Shown one piece after another: positions 21,343 through 29,486 of a stretch of DNA of 42,494 nt. This stretch comes from a virus: IMG/VR virus record IMGVR_UViG_3300044712_000988, positions 1-42,494 of that record; one strand, written 5' to 3'. Within the stretch, counting starts at the first letter, position 1; each line of letters opens with the position of its first letter. Position numbers and translations under genes: made by a program. Below the pieces are notes generated by a model. It was not told where the DNA came from. It did no database searches and saw nothing but the letters and a program-made list of their open reading frames with translations.

Positions 21343-21750
21343 ATGAACCCGAATAAGATCCTCGTAACGGCGCTCTCCGTCGCCGTTCTTCTCTCCCTGG
21401 CCGCCATGGCGTTCGCCGCCGGGGGCTATCTCCCCTGGCCGGTCAACAAGAACACCCCCATCCAGGGGGATACCATCGCCCCGGCTGTCGGGGCTTCCCG
21501 GTGCGACACCGTCACCGGAGTCGCAGCCGTCCAGAAGCGGTACAGCGCGGCCGGATACATCAAGTTCCACGGGGAGGCCCACCACCCCACCACCGGTGCG
21601 CCGATCGTCGTCAAGTGGCAGGAGGACGGCACAGCAGTCTGGGCCGACAGCAACTACAAGATGACCAACGACCAGGGGCAGAACGTTACCTATGTCACGC
21701 CGCTGGCCTTCGGCAACCATACCGCCGTCTTCTGCGTGCGGAGAGAGTAA
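21343..21750 (+). CDS. Exported hypothetical protein in the head operon, 135 aa
   Basis: A clear signal peptide (VLLSLAAMAFAA) precedes a mature part of about 110 residues with two cysteines (SRCDTVTG and AVFCVRRE) that could form a disulfide. The middle reads GYIKFHGEAHHPTTGAPIVVKWQEDGTAVW, beta-rich. GGAG precedes the ATG. An exported protein between capsid and connector genes is unexpected; it may be a lysogenic or late secreted factor. No family recognised. Confidence 0.65.
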   Translation: MNPNKILVTALSVAVLLSLAAMAFAAGGYLPWPVNKNTPIQGDTIAPAVGASRCDTVTGVAAVQKRYSAAGYIKFHGEAHHPTTGAPIVVKWQEDGTAVWADSNYKMTNDQGQNVTYVTPLAFGNHTAVFCVRRE

Positions 21751-21751
21751 G

Positions 21752-21888
21752 GCGGAGAAGCGGGGAAGCGGGAATGCGGAGAAGCGGAGATGAGAAAAGC
21801 GATTTTCCCGCTTCAACACTTCAACGCTTCCCCGCTTCCCCGGGATTTACCACTTTCGACTCTTCCAATTTTCCACTCCTCAAGAGGT
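21752..21888. repeat. Octad repeat spacer with complementary arms
   Basis: Purine-rich GCGGAGAA/GCGGGAAT-type 8-bp units on the left are followed after TTTTCCCGC by pyrimidine-rich CTTCAACG/CTTCCCCG units that complement them. A second pyrimidine stretch of 7-bp type (GACTCTTCC, TTTTCCACTCC) completes the gap. No coding frame. Confidence 0.8.
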
Positions 21889-21896
21889 AGCAACAA

Positions 21897-22244
21897 ATGG
21901 GCTTCAACGAGCTGATCGAGAAAACCAACACCAGGAGCATCGCCCGGTTCGCCAACGTCACCGTCACGGCCCGGCTCTCCGGTGCCGTCACGGCTCAGTT
22001 CCTCGGCATCTGCAACGAAAACGCCGAGGTCGTCGCCCCCTTCCAGGCCGAAGCCACCACGTTCAAAACCACCCTTACCGCCGCCAGCAGCGACATGGAC
22101 GGCGTAACCTCCGGGCACGTCCTGACGATGGAACACCTGGCGGATTCCACCTGGTCGCTGAACGGCCGGGAGTTCCGCTTCGAAGGCAAGCCCCGCCCCG
22201 ACGGCGTCGGGCTCACCACCACGTTCCTTACGGTGAAGAAATGA
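21897..22244 (+). CDS. Putative head completion/head-tail connector protein, 115 aa
   Basis: Follows the capsid block and precedes a tail-terminator-like gene, matching the place of lambda gpFII (117 aa) in both order and size. The sequence is beta-rich (FANVTVTARLSGAVTAQFLGICNE, ATTFKTTLTAASSD, WSLNGREFRFEGK) with a C-terminal VGLTTTFLTVKK. It is coupled to the next gene by a 4-base overlap. The family call is positional rather than by motif. Confidence 0.5.
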   Translation: MGFNELIEKTNTRSIARFANVTVTARLSGAVTAQFLGICNENAEVVAPFQAEATTFKTTLTAASSDMDGVTSGHVLTMEHLADSTWSLNGREFRFEGKPRPDGVGLTTTFLTVKK

Positions 22245-22702
22245 CGACCGAAGAAACCATCCTCGCCTATCTGGAAACCGGCCTCGGGACCATCGCCGTG
22301 GAATTCGGACTCATTCGTGAAGAGGCGGGCGGCACGGCGGAAAATGTTTTCCGGAACCTGGAATACCAGACCCGGCCCGATATCGATGCCATCATCGTCT
22401 TCCCTGGAAAAAAGACCAGCGGCTATGACGGCGATCCCCCCGCCTGCCTCGGCGAGCTCAACAATTATCTGCCGGTTTCCGTCCAGGCTTTCGTCGACGA
22501 CGATTTACGCGGTACACGGGCGGCGGCCCTCAAGGCTGCCATCGAGCAATGGCTCGTCGCCAACGACGACTTTGGCGGCAATGCCGAACCGCTGCAAAAG
22601 TGGGAAGCGGAATCCGTCGTACCCGAGGGCGGGGATCCCGTGTTCGGTTTCGTCCAGGTCGGCTTTACCATCCTGTTTATCACCCAGAAGGGGGAGGTCT
22701 GA
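22241..22702 (+). CDS. Putative tail terminator/minor tail protein (gpU-like), 153 aa
   Basis: Helix plus beta organisation: EETILAYLETGLGTIAVEFGLI at the start, then DIDAIIVFPGKKTSGY, PVSVQAFVDDDLRGTRAAALKAAIEQWLV and FVQVGFTILFITQKGEV at the end. The plan of an N-terminal helix, a central strand set and a helix with a final strand matches the small tail-completion proteins that cap the tail tube. Size and position support it; no signature residue proves it. Overlaps the next start by one base. Confidence 0.5.
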   Translation: MTTEETILAYLETGLGTIAVEFGLIREEAGGTAENVFRNLEYQTRPDIDAIIVFPGKKTSGYDGDPPACLGELNNYLPVSVQAFVDDDLRGTRAAALKAAIEQWLVANDDFGGNAEPLQKWEAESVVPEGGDPVFGFVQVGFTILFITQKGEV

Positions 22703-22926
22703 TGGATATCAGCAAGGATGAGCTGGCCGCATTGATCGAGGGCGCCGTGACCAAGGCCATGAAAGCTCATGTCTGCGTCTTCTCCTCCGAAGAGAAGCAG
22801 ATACTCAAAGACCTGGCCACCGGTGGCAAAGCCTTCAAGCGCATCATCATCTACCTGGTCGTCGGGTTTGTCCTGGTGGGGATCGGCATCAACCACGTAC
22901 CAGGCATCATCAAGGCGTTCAAGTGA
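22702..22926 (+). CDS. Small membrane-anchored protein, 74 aa
   Basis: GGGGAGG precedes ATG 22702. The N-terminal 40 residues are soluble and charged (DISKDELAALIEGAVTKAMKA, SSEEKQILKDLATGG); a transmembrane segment follows (IIIYLVVGFVLVGIGI), then a short tail. With one C-terminal anchor and a place just ahead of the lytic enzymes, it may belong to the lysis block, for example as a holin partner. Overlaps the next gene by 4 bases (GTGA). Confidence 0.55.
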   Translation: MDISKDELAALIEGAVTKAMKAHVCVFSSEEKQILKDLATGGKAFKRIIIYLVVGFVLVGIGINHVPGIIKAFK

Positions 22927-23105
22927 CCTGCCCGGAATGCTTCAGCCAGATGCAGTCAGACGGAGGCTGCTGGATATGCAGGATATGCGGGTACAGCGCC
23001 TGCGAGATGACCGGGAATGCGGAGATCAAAAATGCAGGAGATCAAGCGCACCTTTGCGGCCGTGGCGACGTTGCTCCGGGACATCCGGGCGGCACGGGAG
23101 ATTGA
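22923..23105 (+). CDS. Small zinc-ribbon protein, 60 aa
   Basis: GTG 22923 overlaps the previous stop. MTCPECFSQMQSDGG-CWICRICGYSACEM contains two CxxC pairs and forms a complete zinc ribbon in the first 28 residues. The rest (ending GHPGGTGD) overlaps the next gene in another frame and looks unconstrained, so selection may act only on the front half. Confidence 0.45.
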   Translation: MTCPECFSQMQSDGGCWICRICGYSACEMTGNAEIKNAGDQAHLCGRGDVAPGHPGGTGD

Positions 23106-23199
23106 CGATCGCCTCACCCGGCGCATCGACCAGGTGTCCGACCTCGTCACCCTGGCCGGCAATTACATAGTCGAGCGGGAATACCCGGAGAAGCGGTAA
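23032..23199 (+). CDS. Small helical protein, 55 aa
   Basis: ATG 23032 has GGAG 7 bases upstream; an in-frame ATG at 23017 is less well placed. The product MQEIKRTFAAVATLLRDIRAAREIDDRLTRRIDQVSDLVTLAGNYI is one long amphipathic helix with alternating charge, likely a coiled coil. Its last codons enter the following repeat array. Function unknown; Rz-like coiled coils lack this length and this one has no membrane anchor. Confidence 0.45.
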   Translation: MQEIKRTFAAVATLLRDIRAAREIDDRLTRRIDQVSDLVTLAGNYIVEREYPEKR

Positions 23200-23246
23200 G
23201 CGGAGAAGCGGGGAAGCGTTGAAGCGGGGAAGCGGAGAAGCGGAGC
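23186..23246. repeat. Octad repeat spacer, purine-rich arm only
   Basis: GGAGAAGCGG / GGGAAGCG / TTGAAGCG units of about 8 bp run from the 3' end of the small helical gene to the ribosome site of the amidase gene. Unlike most other spacers it lacks the complementary pyrimidine arm, and its purine-rich text may itself serve as ribosome site. Confidence 0.75.
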
Positions 23247-23250
23247 AACC

Positions 23251-23736
23251 ATGCGGAAGATAAACTACATCGTCATCCATAAATCCGAAACCCCGAACGG
23301 GCAGCCCTGCACCGTGCAGGAAGTGGACGGCTGGCACCGGGAGCGGGGCTTCCGGCGTGACGAGCTCTCCCGCCTGCGCTTCAACCCAGACCTCACGTCC
23401 ATCGGATACCATTACATGATTTACCCGGACGGCAGCCGCCACACCGGGCGCGACGAGAGCGAGCCGGCCGCCGCGGTCCGGGGGCACAACCACGACAGCA
23501 TCAACATCTGCCTTGCCGGGAACGGCATCTACACCCCGGAGCAGTGGGACGACTTGCAGTCCCTGGTGGTCGAGCTGAAGTCCCGCTATTCCTCAGCCGC
23601 AGTCCGGGGGCACTGCCAGTTTCCCTCGGCCATCGCCCAGGGGAAGACCTGCCCCGACTTCGACGTGCCGGCCTGGTTCGACGCCGGCATGACGCCCCCG
23701 GATGGGCACATTTATCAAGAGGACGCGACCCCATGA
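23251..23736 (+). CDS. Endolysin 1: N-acetylmuramoyl-L-alanine amidase (T7 lysozyme-like)
   Basis: An Amidase_2/PGRP-fold enzyme that cuts the bond between MurNAc and the peptide stem. Zinc ligands equivalent to T7 H17, H122 and C130 are H10 (YIVIHKSET), H121 (VRGHCQF) and C134 (GKTCPDFDV); K132 and Y53 fill the T7 catalytic positions. At 161 residues it is one domain with no separate wall-binding module and no signal peptide, so it needs a holin. Its stop overlaps the GH19 start (ATGA). Confidence 0.9.
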   Translation: MRKINYIVIHKSETPNGQPCTVQEVDGWHRERGFRRDELSRLRFNPDLTSIGYHYMIYPDGSRHTGRDESEPAAAVRGHNHDSINICLAGNGIYTPEQWDDLQSLVVELKSRYSSAAVRGHCQFPSAIAQGKTCPDFDVPAWFDAGMTPPDGHIYQEDATP

Positions 23737-24290
23737 AGAGCGTCGACCGAAAAAAATTCTTCGACGGCTACCGGGCAGCCATCGGCCACTTGACGCAACG
23801 CCAGGTCAACGGACTGGAATCTCTCCTTGCCTCCCTGGAGATGGATGACCAGGTAACCGATCCCCGCTGGGCCGCCTACATGCTGGCCACCACCAGGCAC
23901 GAGACGGCGGATACCTTCTGCCCCATCTCCGAGTTTGGCCGGGGCGCGGGCCGCCCCTACGGCGAGGCAGATCCCGAGACGGGCCGGACCTATTACGGCA
24001 GGGGCTATGTCCAGTTGACCTGGAAAGACAATTACCGGCAGATGGGCGAGGTCTTCAACATCGACCTGGTGAATGACCCCGACGCGGCCCTGCTCCCCTC
24101 CCTGGCCTACCGCATCATGTCGTACGGCATGCGCCACGGGTCGTTCACCGGCGTCGGGCTCGCCCGGTACATCAATGCCGAAACGTGCGACTACCGGAAC
24201 GCCCGGCGCATCATCAACGGCACCGACTGCGCCCTGCGCATCGCCGGCATGGCGGAAAAATTCCAGGCCATACTGGAGGGGGCGCAATGA
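23733..24290 (+). CDS. Endolysin 2: GH19 (chitinase-like) muralytic enzyme
   Basis: The 185-residue GH19 catalytic core: TTRHETADTF with general acid E57, ISEFGRG with second carboxylate E67, then RTYYGRGYVQLTWKDNYRQMG, the most conserved GH19 stretch, and a C-terminal RRIINGTDCALRIAGMAEKFQ. Phage members cleave the glycan strand of peptidoglycan. ATG 23733 is coupled to the amidase stop, and its own stop overlaps the lipase start. It and the amidase attack different bonds, so the phage carries two complementary lytic enzymes. Confidence 0.92.
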   Translation: MKSVDRKKFFDGYRAAIGHLTQRQVNGLESLLASLEMDDQVTDPRWAAYMLATTRHETADTFCPISEFGRGAGRPYGEADPETGRTYYGRGYVQLTWKDNYRQMGEVFNIDLVNDPDAALLPSLAYRIMSYGMRHGSFTGVGLARYINAETCDYRNARRIINGTDCALRIAGMAEKFQAILEGAQ

Positions 24291-24880
24291 CCGTCACCGC
24301 CCCCGAAATAGTCATCTGCGCCAAACTGTGCAAGGCGAGCTACGAGCCGAACGACCTGCGCTTCGTCACCGTCGGCGACCTCCGTTTCGGCGTGCTGGCC
24401 ATCTCCGGCGACACCACGGCCATCGCCTTCCGGGGCTCGGCCAATACCGCCAACTGGATACGCAATTTTTTCGTTCTCCCCGCCCGCACCTCGGGCGGGT
24501 ATTTGGCCCATGCCGGTTTCATCAGCGCCGTCGACGACCTGAAAAAGGCGCTCTTCCCGCACATCCCCACGGGCGGCAGGATCGTGGCCACCGGGCATTC
24601 CTTCGGCGCCGCCATAGCACTCCTCTTCGGCGAGATCCTCCAGTGCCCGGTCATCACCTTCGGCGGCCCCCGGGTCTACTGGCGTTTTGGCCGGGCACCC
24701 TGGATGCCCGAGCATCTCCGCATCGTCTGCGACGACGATCCGATCCCCATGGTGCCGCGCTTCCTTTTCCGGCACCTCAACAAGTCGGTTGTCCTGAGGG
24801 ACCGTGACGGAATCAGGGTCGAGCGGGAAGACCACGACATCGACGTCTATATCGACCGGTTGACCTGGGGGGCGCCATGA
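24287..24880 (+). CDS. Class 3 lipase/esterase in the lysis block, 197 aa
   Basis: An alpha/beta hydrolase with nucleophile Ser105 in ATGHSFGAAIALLFG, Asp in CDDDPIPMVP (149-151) and probable His183 in EDHDIDVYID, the order and spacing of fungal-type class 3 lipases. The oxyanion-hole strand is AIAFRGSANTANWIRN. No signal peptide is present. Fused by ATGA overlaps to the GH19 and holin-like genes, it should be made with the lytic enzymes and could attack membrane lipids at lysis. The substrate is not predictable. Confidence 0.88.
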   Translation: MTVTAPEIVICAKLCKASYEPNDLRFVTVGDLRFGVLAISGDTTAIAFRGSANTANWIRNFFVLPARTSGGYLAHAGFISAVDDLKKALFPHIPTGGRIVATGHSFGAAIALLFGEILQCPVITFGGPRVYWRFGRAPWMPEHLRIVCDDDPIPMVPRFLFRHLNKSVVLRDRDGIRVEREDHDIDVYIDRLTWGAP

Positions 24881-25077
24881 TAACCGACAGCCGCATCATC
24901 CTGGCCGGGATATTCACCCTGGCCATCATCGCCGGGCTCCAGGAGAAATGGGAAATAGCCGGGCTCGCCATCTCCGGCGGCTTCGCGCTCCTCAAGGGCT
25001 CGCAAATAGGAAAGGACACCAGCCATGAAAAAACTGACGATCTGCCTGCTTCTCCTCCTGGCGGCGCTTCTGCTTAA
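24877..25077 (+). CDS. Holin-like small membrane protein, 66 aa
   Basis: Two hydrophobic segments, about 7-20 (IILAGIFTLAIIAG) and 26-40 (IAGLAISGGFALLKG), are separated by a short charged turn (LQEKWE), followed by a hydrophilic tail. Size, topology and location after three lytic enzymes suggest a class II-like holin. The 3' end overlaps a lipoprotein gene in another frame by 53 bases, which recalls nested spanin genes. Confidence 0.6.
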   Translation: MITDSRIILAGIFTLAIIAGLQEKWEIAGLAISGGFALLKGSQIGKDTSHEKTDDLPASPPGGASA

Positions 25078-25273
25078 CGGCTGCGCTTCGACCACTACCA
25101 ACAACAACTTCACGGCGCAGGGGGATATCAAGTGCACAATCCTGAGCACCGTGGACAAGCCGGTCACCACGCAGACCGATCTGCTCCGCGACGCCTTGAG
25201 AGACGCCGCTGTCCAGCCAAACATGCCGACACAGGGCGGAACGGTAACAAACCCGACGCAGACGAAGAACTGA
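25025..25273 (+). CDS. Lipoprotein of the lysis block (possible o-spanin), 82 aa
   Basis: A signal sequence with a lipobox (LLLLLAALLLNGC, Cys20) marks an exported lipoprotein anchored by its N-terminal Cys. The mature part is Thr/Asn/Gln-rich (STTTNNNFTAQGD ... PTQGGTVTNPTQTKN). Outer-membrane spanin subunits are such small lipoproteins, often overlapping the preceding gene, but Pro enrichment as in Rz1 is weak, so the role is tentative. Confidence 0.6.
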   Translation: MKKLTICLLLLLAALLLNGCASTTTNNNFTAQGDIKCTILSTVDKPVTTQTDLLRDALRDAAVQPNMPTQGGTVTNPTQTKN

Positions 25274-25274
25274 G

Positions 25275-25334
25275 ACAGAGAAGCGGATAAAGGTTTTCCC
25301 GATCCCCAGTCCCAGATCCCCGATCCCCAGCGAC
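25275..25334. repeat. Mixed octad/heptad repeat spacer
   Basis: A short purine arm (GAGAAGCGGATAAAGG) and TTTTCCC are followed by heptads GATCCCC, AGTCCCA, GATCCCC, GATCCCC. The same GATCCCC heptads reappear at 36635-36664. Confidence 0.75.
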
Positions 25335-25349
25335 CAAAGGGAGCAACCC

Positions 25350-25706
25350 ATGGGTCCCAAAGAACTAAATCTCACCGCCTACAGCGACACCGGCCTGCGG
25401 GAAACCTTCCGGGTCCTCGGTACCGACCGGGCGGTGAAAGACCTGACAACCTGGGCAGTCCATTTCTCGGCGGTCGAGTCGGTCCTTGACGCGGCCGAGG
25501 CCATCGTCGTAACCGCGACGATCCCGGCCCCCGCCACCGGCGACATCGAGGTGGTGATCGAACCGGCGGCCGTGCTGGCGCTCCTGGGGGCTTCGGCCCT
25601 GAAAAAAGATCTTATCTATACCTTTATGGCGAAGCCGTTCGGAACGTACAAGGTCAGGCTCTGGGGCGGCACGCTGACCCTGCGCCGGGGGGCCGGCAGA
25701 TGGTGA
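25350..25706 (+). CDS. Putative structural (baseplate/fibre-associated) protein, 118 aa
   Basis: Beta-rich phage protein: ELNLTAYSDTGLRETFRVLG at the start, a helix or hydrophobic middle (VLALLGASALKKDLIYTF), then AKPFGTYKVRLWGGTLTLRRG, a strand-turn-strand end common in fibre-adjacent proteins. Overlaps the next small gene by 7 bases, and that gene overlaps the collagen-like fibre gene, so the three are translated as a set. No named family assigned. Confidence 0.5.
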   Translation: MGPKELNLTAYSDTGLRETFRVLGTDRAVKDLTTWAVHFSAVESVLDAAEAIVVTATIPAPATGDIEVVIEPAAVLALLGASALKKDLIYTFMAKPFGTYKVRLWGGTLTLRRGAGRW

Positions 25707-25891
25707 TTCCGACCGTTGTGGGAACGCCCCTGGATGAAGTTGTTTTTCAGGAAACCGTCACGCCGACCATTTACGGCGCTCCTCTGGACAGCATCGTCGT
25801 GCCGGACTTCCCGGAAGACCTGGCCGGGAACGGCGTGACCTTCGAGGGCGAGTTCGTGACGCATGAAGGAGTGCGGGTGACATGGCAATGA
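25700..25891 (+). CDS. Small beta-rich protein, 63 aa
   Basis: Contains two near-repeats of about 20 residues: PTVVGTPLDEVVFQETV and PTIYGAPLDSIVVPDFP, followed by [20 protein letters not shown]. The duplicated P-T-x-x-G-x-P-L-D motif suggests two beta hairpins. Overlaps both neighbours. Probably a minor fibre or adaptor component; inferred from position only. Confidence 0.45.
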   Translation: MVIPTVVGTPLDEVVFQETVTPTIYGAPLDSIVVPDFPEDLAGNGVTFEGEFVTHEGVRVTWQ

Positions 25892-27375
25892 AGAGGCGGG
25901 GAACAAGGATCGGCACCCATAAGTCAGGCATAAAGGATCAGGGATCGGTAAAGGCGCATCGTCCTGTTTTGGCCTTTGTGCTGTCTCTGTTGCTTGTTTC
26001 GGCGGCACTCGCCGCAGAGCTGACCGACATCCTGAAGACCCGGCCGAACGCCACGCAGCCGCTCAATGCCGGCGATAAGATTCCCGTCATCCAGGGCGGA
26101 GTGATGAAGATCATGTCGGCATCGCGGTTGCCGCAAGGCCCTGCCGGACCTGCGGGGCCACAGGGTGAGCGAGGCTTTCGCGGGTATTCCGGAGCACAGG
26201 GCGAGCAGGGCCTCCAGGGTCCTCCGGGTCCAGCCCACGACCTCACACAGATACCCGGTTTTGTCGTCACGATTAGAAGCACCAGCTGTCCGCCGAGTGC
26301 CGAAACCTTGGCTACCCTGGCGGGATGGGGAATCGACCAAAACCATATCGCATGCCTTGAGTTTCCCGGCGTACCGGGAACAGCAAGCCCCACGGGAGTC
26401 CAGATAACCATATCAGCCGGATCTCTTGCTGTCCTCGCGGACGGGACAGTGTCGCTTACAGGTGGACAGCTTGCATCCGCCGCGGGAACGGTAGGCACAG
26501 GAAACTCTGTAAACGAAACGGCCGCCATATCCGGGGCAGCCGTCACTATCACCGGCGGCGAATTGATAGCCAACGTAAATGGCACAATCAGTATTGTTGG
26601 TGCTACGACCATGACCACCACCGTCGGGAGTGTAACTGCAACCTCTCCCGCGTCAGGAACCGTCACACTGACAGGCACAGCAACGAGCGCCTCGGGCGGC
26701 GCTTCGACCATTTATGTCTCGTATGACTTCAACGAAACCGTCGGGACCGCACCTCCTGCCTATTTCACTGCGTCCACGGCAAGCTCCGGCACTGTAGCAA
26801 CAGATGGAAGCGGGAATATGAAGTTGTATAGCGGCAATAACCTCGACGGCGCCCTTTTAACTCTAACTAACGCCTTGTCGCGTTCAGCCACCGTTACCCA
26901 TAAAATGAAATTCCAGATCGCAAATGAGGCGGATCTGCGCGATACACTCAGGATTATGTCTTACGACGCTGCCGCCAAGTCGGGACCTACCGCCAACACT
27001 TCGTTTCCCGGGTTTGTTCTTCTGACTGAACTGACTATTGGAGCCGGTCCGTCCCTAAAAATCTTGTTCACCTACAAAGACACAGGGGGAACGCTAAAGG
27101 AATGGAAGGCAGGGACAGGATGGCAAACTTATGCCGACCAGGGACGAATAACACTGCAATGGACAACGTACTACGTCTGGATACTGGAGATGAACGGTAC
27201 CCAGTTCCGATACATTCTCAAGAACGCCGACGAGTCTTCCACAATTGCTACAACTGACTGGGTGAACTGGTCGTCCGTTAAAGCAATAACCAATTCAGAA
27301 TGGCTGACTGTGGGCGACTGGGCAACCGATGCACACTACGGGAAACTCTTGATTGACTGGTGGAGGGTGCAGTGA
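25882..27375 (+). CDS. Collagen-like exported or membrane-anchored fibre protein, 497 aa
   Basis: Domain order: a basic, 28-residue leader and a hydrophobic signal or anchor ([17 protein letters not shown]), a linker ([15 protein letters not shown]), a collagen-like Gly-X-Y tract (about 86-115: [13 protein letters not shown] and GLQGPPGP), a Ser/Thr/Gly-rich beta repeat region (about 165-275), and a C-terminal domain of about 210 residues resembling a lectin-type sandwich ([15 protein letters not shown] ... [23 protein letters not shown]). Collagen tracts occur in trimeric phage fibres, but a leader is not expected there. It may be a receptor-binding fibre or an exported adhesin. Confidence 0.65.
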   Translation: MAMKRRGTRIGTHKSGIKDQGSVKAHRPVLAFVLSLLLVSAALAAELTDILKTRPNATQPLNAGDKIPVIQGGVMKIMSASRLPQGPAGPAGPQGERGFRGYSGAQGEQGLQGPPGPAHDLTQIPGFVVTIRSTSCPPSAETLATLAGWGIDQNHIACLEFPGVPGTASPTGVQITISAGSLAVLADGTVSLTGGQLASAAGTVGTGNSVNETAAISGAAVTITGGELIANVNGTISIVGATTMTTTVGSVTATSPASGTVTLTGTATSASGGASTIYVSYDFNETVGTAPPAYFTASTASSGTVATDGSGNMKLYSGNNLDGALLTLTNALSRSATVTHKMKFQIANEADLRDTLRIMSYDAAAKSGPTANTSFPGFVLLTELTIGAGPSLKILFTYKDTGGTLKEWKAGTGWQTYADQGRITLQWTTYYVWILEMNGTQFRYILKNADESSTIATTDWVNWSSVKAITNSEWLTVGDWATDAHYGKLLIDWWRVQ

Positions 27376-28829
27376 TTCGATTCGCCATCACAATAGCGCT
27401 TCTCTTGTTGCCATTGGTCAGCCATGCCGCTCCTGTCACGACGGTAACCATCGACCCGACAGTCAAGACTTGGTCAGAAACGTGGTCCAACGTCAACGAC
27501 TGGGCAGGATTTAGCGCGAATTTTATTGTAGGCAATCTCCACTACGACGCGACTATAGGGAATCACTACGCCGGCCCAGCAGGAGGGTCCCCGCAGAAAC
27601 GATGGGACCGCACAAAGCCTGTCACCGCCCGCCTGCGAATGATTCGCAACGGAGCATCCTGGGTGGGGTTTAGCCTCTTTGCTGGGGAATCGGAGTACGT
27701 CGGATTCTCCATAGATGGCGGAGGTACTGTTCAATATTATTGCAACGCCTCCTACTATACCCCACAGAACACTTTTGTGGCGGCAAACGGTCAGGCCATT
27801 GAACTCCAGATCGAATTCGACGGGAACCAGACCCATGTGATGAAGGCCAGGAACTACGATCCGACCGACACAGCATCCTGGACCACTATCGGGACAAAAA
27901 CTTTTCTGCCGAAGATTGACCTCACTCTTCAGATCAACCAGGTGGGGGCCAGCGGAACAGCCCTATTCGGCCGTATCGATGTGACGGGTAGCGAGGTGTG
28001 GCAGGTTTCTGATGTTCCTGACTGGGAATGGTGGCTCCCGGTACATTCCACCAATTATTGTCTGGAGTGGGGAATCGAGTTTGAGTTGGCAAATGCGGCA
28101 GACCGCGGAGTTCAGCATTTCCTGACCCATGCCGGCGGACTGACTATCCAGGCGGTGACCGATCGGTATGGCAACGGCGGGCATGCGACCTGGGACCAAA
28201 CCAACCTGAGTACAGCCTATGCCACAGGAACATACAGTTATCAGTCAACGACGATCAACCCGGCAGAAGGGTACAAATACGGAGCGATGCAGTTAATCGG
28301 CGGTCTGCGGTCTGGAGGGGCAGGGTCCAGTTTGTCGGTCAGTTTGAGAAAATCAGACGGATCGCTCGTACCAAGTTCAGACCTCAAAGGAGCATCTAAC
28401 CCGGTAGTTTTCACCAGCAGTCTGGCCGAGGTAAAAACTCTGGATATGTCTGATATTGGTTATACGGGGCTTTACTTCGAGATCAACGGGGAGTCACCAA
28501 ATAGTACAACTCATATTTCCCCGACAACAACGACCGACGAAGGAATGACTGGGCCTCCAGTGCTTAAGCAGGCCTCTGTGACGTTTATAGAATCTACCGG
28601 ATCAACTAGTGCCACCGTCACACTGGCCGGGACAACAATAGCTTTATCTACAGGGAGCACTTCCGTGTCGGTAAACGGAGCCGTGGTGCTCGCATTTGCT
28701 ACTGCAAACACGTCGGCGGGAACCATGGCAATCGGCAGCTCCGCCGGCACCAGGCTGACGGATATTAACGGGGGCACTGTAATAATTAACGATATGCAAG
28801 GAAGGGCAGTCGCAATCACTGGGATATAA
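27372..28829 (+). CDS. Exported beta-rich fibre-like protein, 485 aa
   Basis: GTG 27372 is preferred, with GGAGGG at 27362-27367, because it opens on a perfect signal peptide ([20 protein letters not shown]). The body is beta-rich with many aromatic and Gly residues; YDPTDTASWTTIGTKTF and GRIDVTGSEVW are typical of concanavalin-like sandwiches. The C-terminal 150 residues are Ser/Thr/Gly rich (ATVTLAGTTIALSTGSTSVSV) and share style with the preceding protein. Its start overlaps the previous stop. Likely partner of the collagen-like protein. Confidence 0.6.
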   Translation: MIRFAITIALLLLPLVSHAAPVTTVTIDPTVKTWSETWSNVNDWAGFSANFIVGNLHYDATIGNHYAGPAGGSPQKRWDRTKPVTARLRMIRNGASWVGFSLFAGESEYVGFSIDGGGTVQYYCNASYYTPQNTFVAANGQAIELQIEFDGNQTHVMKARNYDPTDTASWTTIGTKTFLPKIDLTLQINQVGASGTALFGRIDVTGSEVWQVSDVPDWEWWLPVHSTNYCLEWGIEFELANAADRGVQHFLTHAGGLTIQAVTDRYGNGGHATWDQTNLSTAYATGTYSYQSTTINPAEGYKYGAMQLIGGLRSGGAGSSLSVSLRKSDGSLVPSSDLKGASNPVVFTSSLAEVKTLDMSDIGYTGLYFEINGESPNSTTHISPTTTTDEGMTGPPVLKQASVTFIESTGSTSATVTLAGTTIALSTGSTSVSVNGAVVLAFATANTSAGTMAIGSSAGTRLTDINGGTVIINDMQGRAVAITGI

Positions 28830-28856
28830 ACACCCAAATAAAAAAGGAGAACACCT

Positions 28857-29363
28857 ATGAAAAAAATCGTCAGCATCACTATCGTCCTTGCGCTCATCGC
28901 GTTCAGCGCCCCCGCTTTTGCCGCCTGCGCCGCCACTACAGTACCGACCGCGGCGAAGGAAGAGTACCTGAAGGGCACGCACGCCGTGGCCGATACCTAC
29001 AAGATCGCATTTTACACGTCGGCAGCGACCTTTGATGCCACGGCGACTACGTACAGCGCCACGAACGAGGTATCCGGCACCGGTTACAGTGCCGGCGGGT
29101 ACACCATCGCCGACAACGGCTCGACGGTCCCTGCCCCAACAACCGGAAACGGCTCGACTACGGGGTTCCTGACGTTCACTGACCTCGCACCTACAACCGT
29201 GACGTTCACGAGCCCTGCCGCCTGTGTGGTGGTCTATAACTCCAGTAAGTCCAACAAGATTATCTACGTCAGTTCCATTACGCCCGTCCAGCCGAGCGCC
29301 GGCACACTGACGATTGACTTCCCGGCCAGCGGGGCAGCTACATCGTTGATTCGGGTACAGTAA
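28857..29363 (+). CDS. Exported phage protein, 168 aa
   Basis: AAAGGAG precedes ATG. The signal peptide MKKIVSITIVLALIAFSAPAFA is unmistakable. The mature part has HAVADTYKIAFYTSAATFDA and SATNEVSGTGYSAGGYTIAD, a pattern I associate with a small phage structural family; here it carries a leader. The remainder is beta-rich and Thr/Ser heavy. It forms a third exported gene in the fibre region and overlaps a tiny lipoprotein gene by one base. Confidence 0.6.
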   Translation: MKKIVSITIVLALIAFSAPAFAACAATTVPTAAKEEYLKGTHAVADTYKIAFYTSAATFDATATTYSATNEVSGTGYSAGGYTIADNGSTVPAPTTGNGSTTGFLTFTDLAPTTVTFTSPAACVVVYNSSKSNKIIYVSSITPVQPSAGTLTIDFPASGAATSLIRVQ

Positions 29364-29479
29364 TGGCCCGGATTATACTGATATGCGGAGTGGTTGTTTT
29401 GCTGGTGGGATGTTCGGCCCCGAGGCGTGATGCCTGTATCACGCTCACCGGTGCGAATATAAGGATGGTTGGAAAATAA
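29363..29479 (+). CDS. Tiny lipoprotein, 38 aa
   Basis: ATG 29363 overlaps the previous stop (TAATG). The product is a lipoprotein signal with lipobox (VVVLLVGCSAP, Cys17) and a 21-residue mature tail (PRRDACITLTGANIRMVGK) containing one more Cys. At this size it resembles entry-exclusion or Rz1-like lipopeptides. Its end is 8 bases from the 3' end of the opposite-strand methyltransferase. Confidence 0.55.
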   Translation: MARIILICGVVVLLVGCSAPRRDACITLTGANIRMVGK

Positions 29480-29486
29480 GGCCGTT

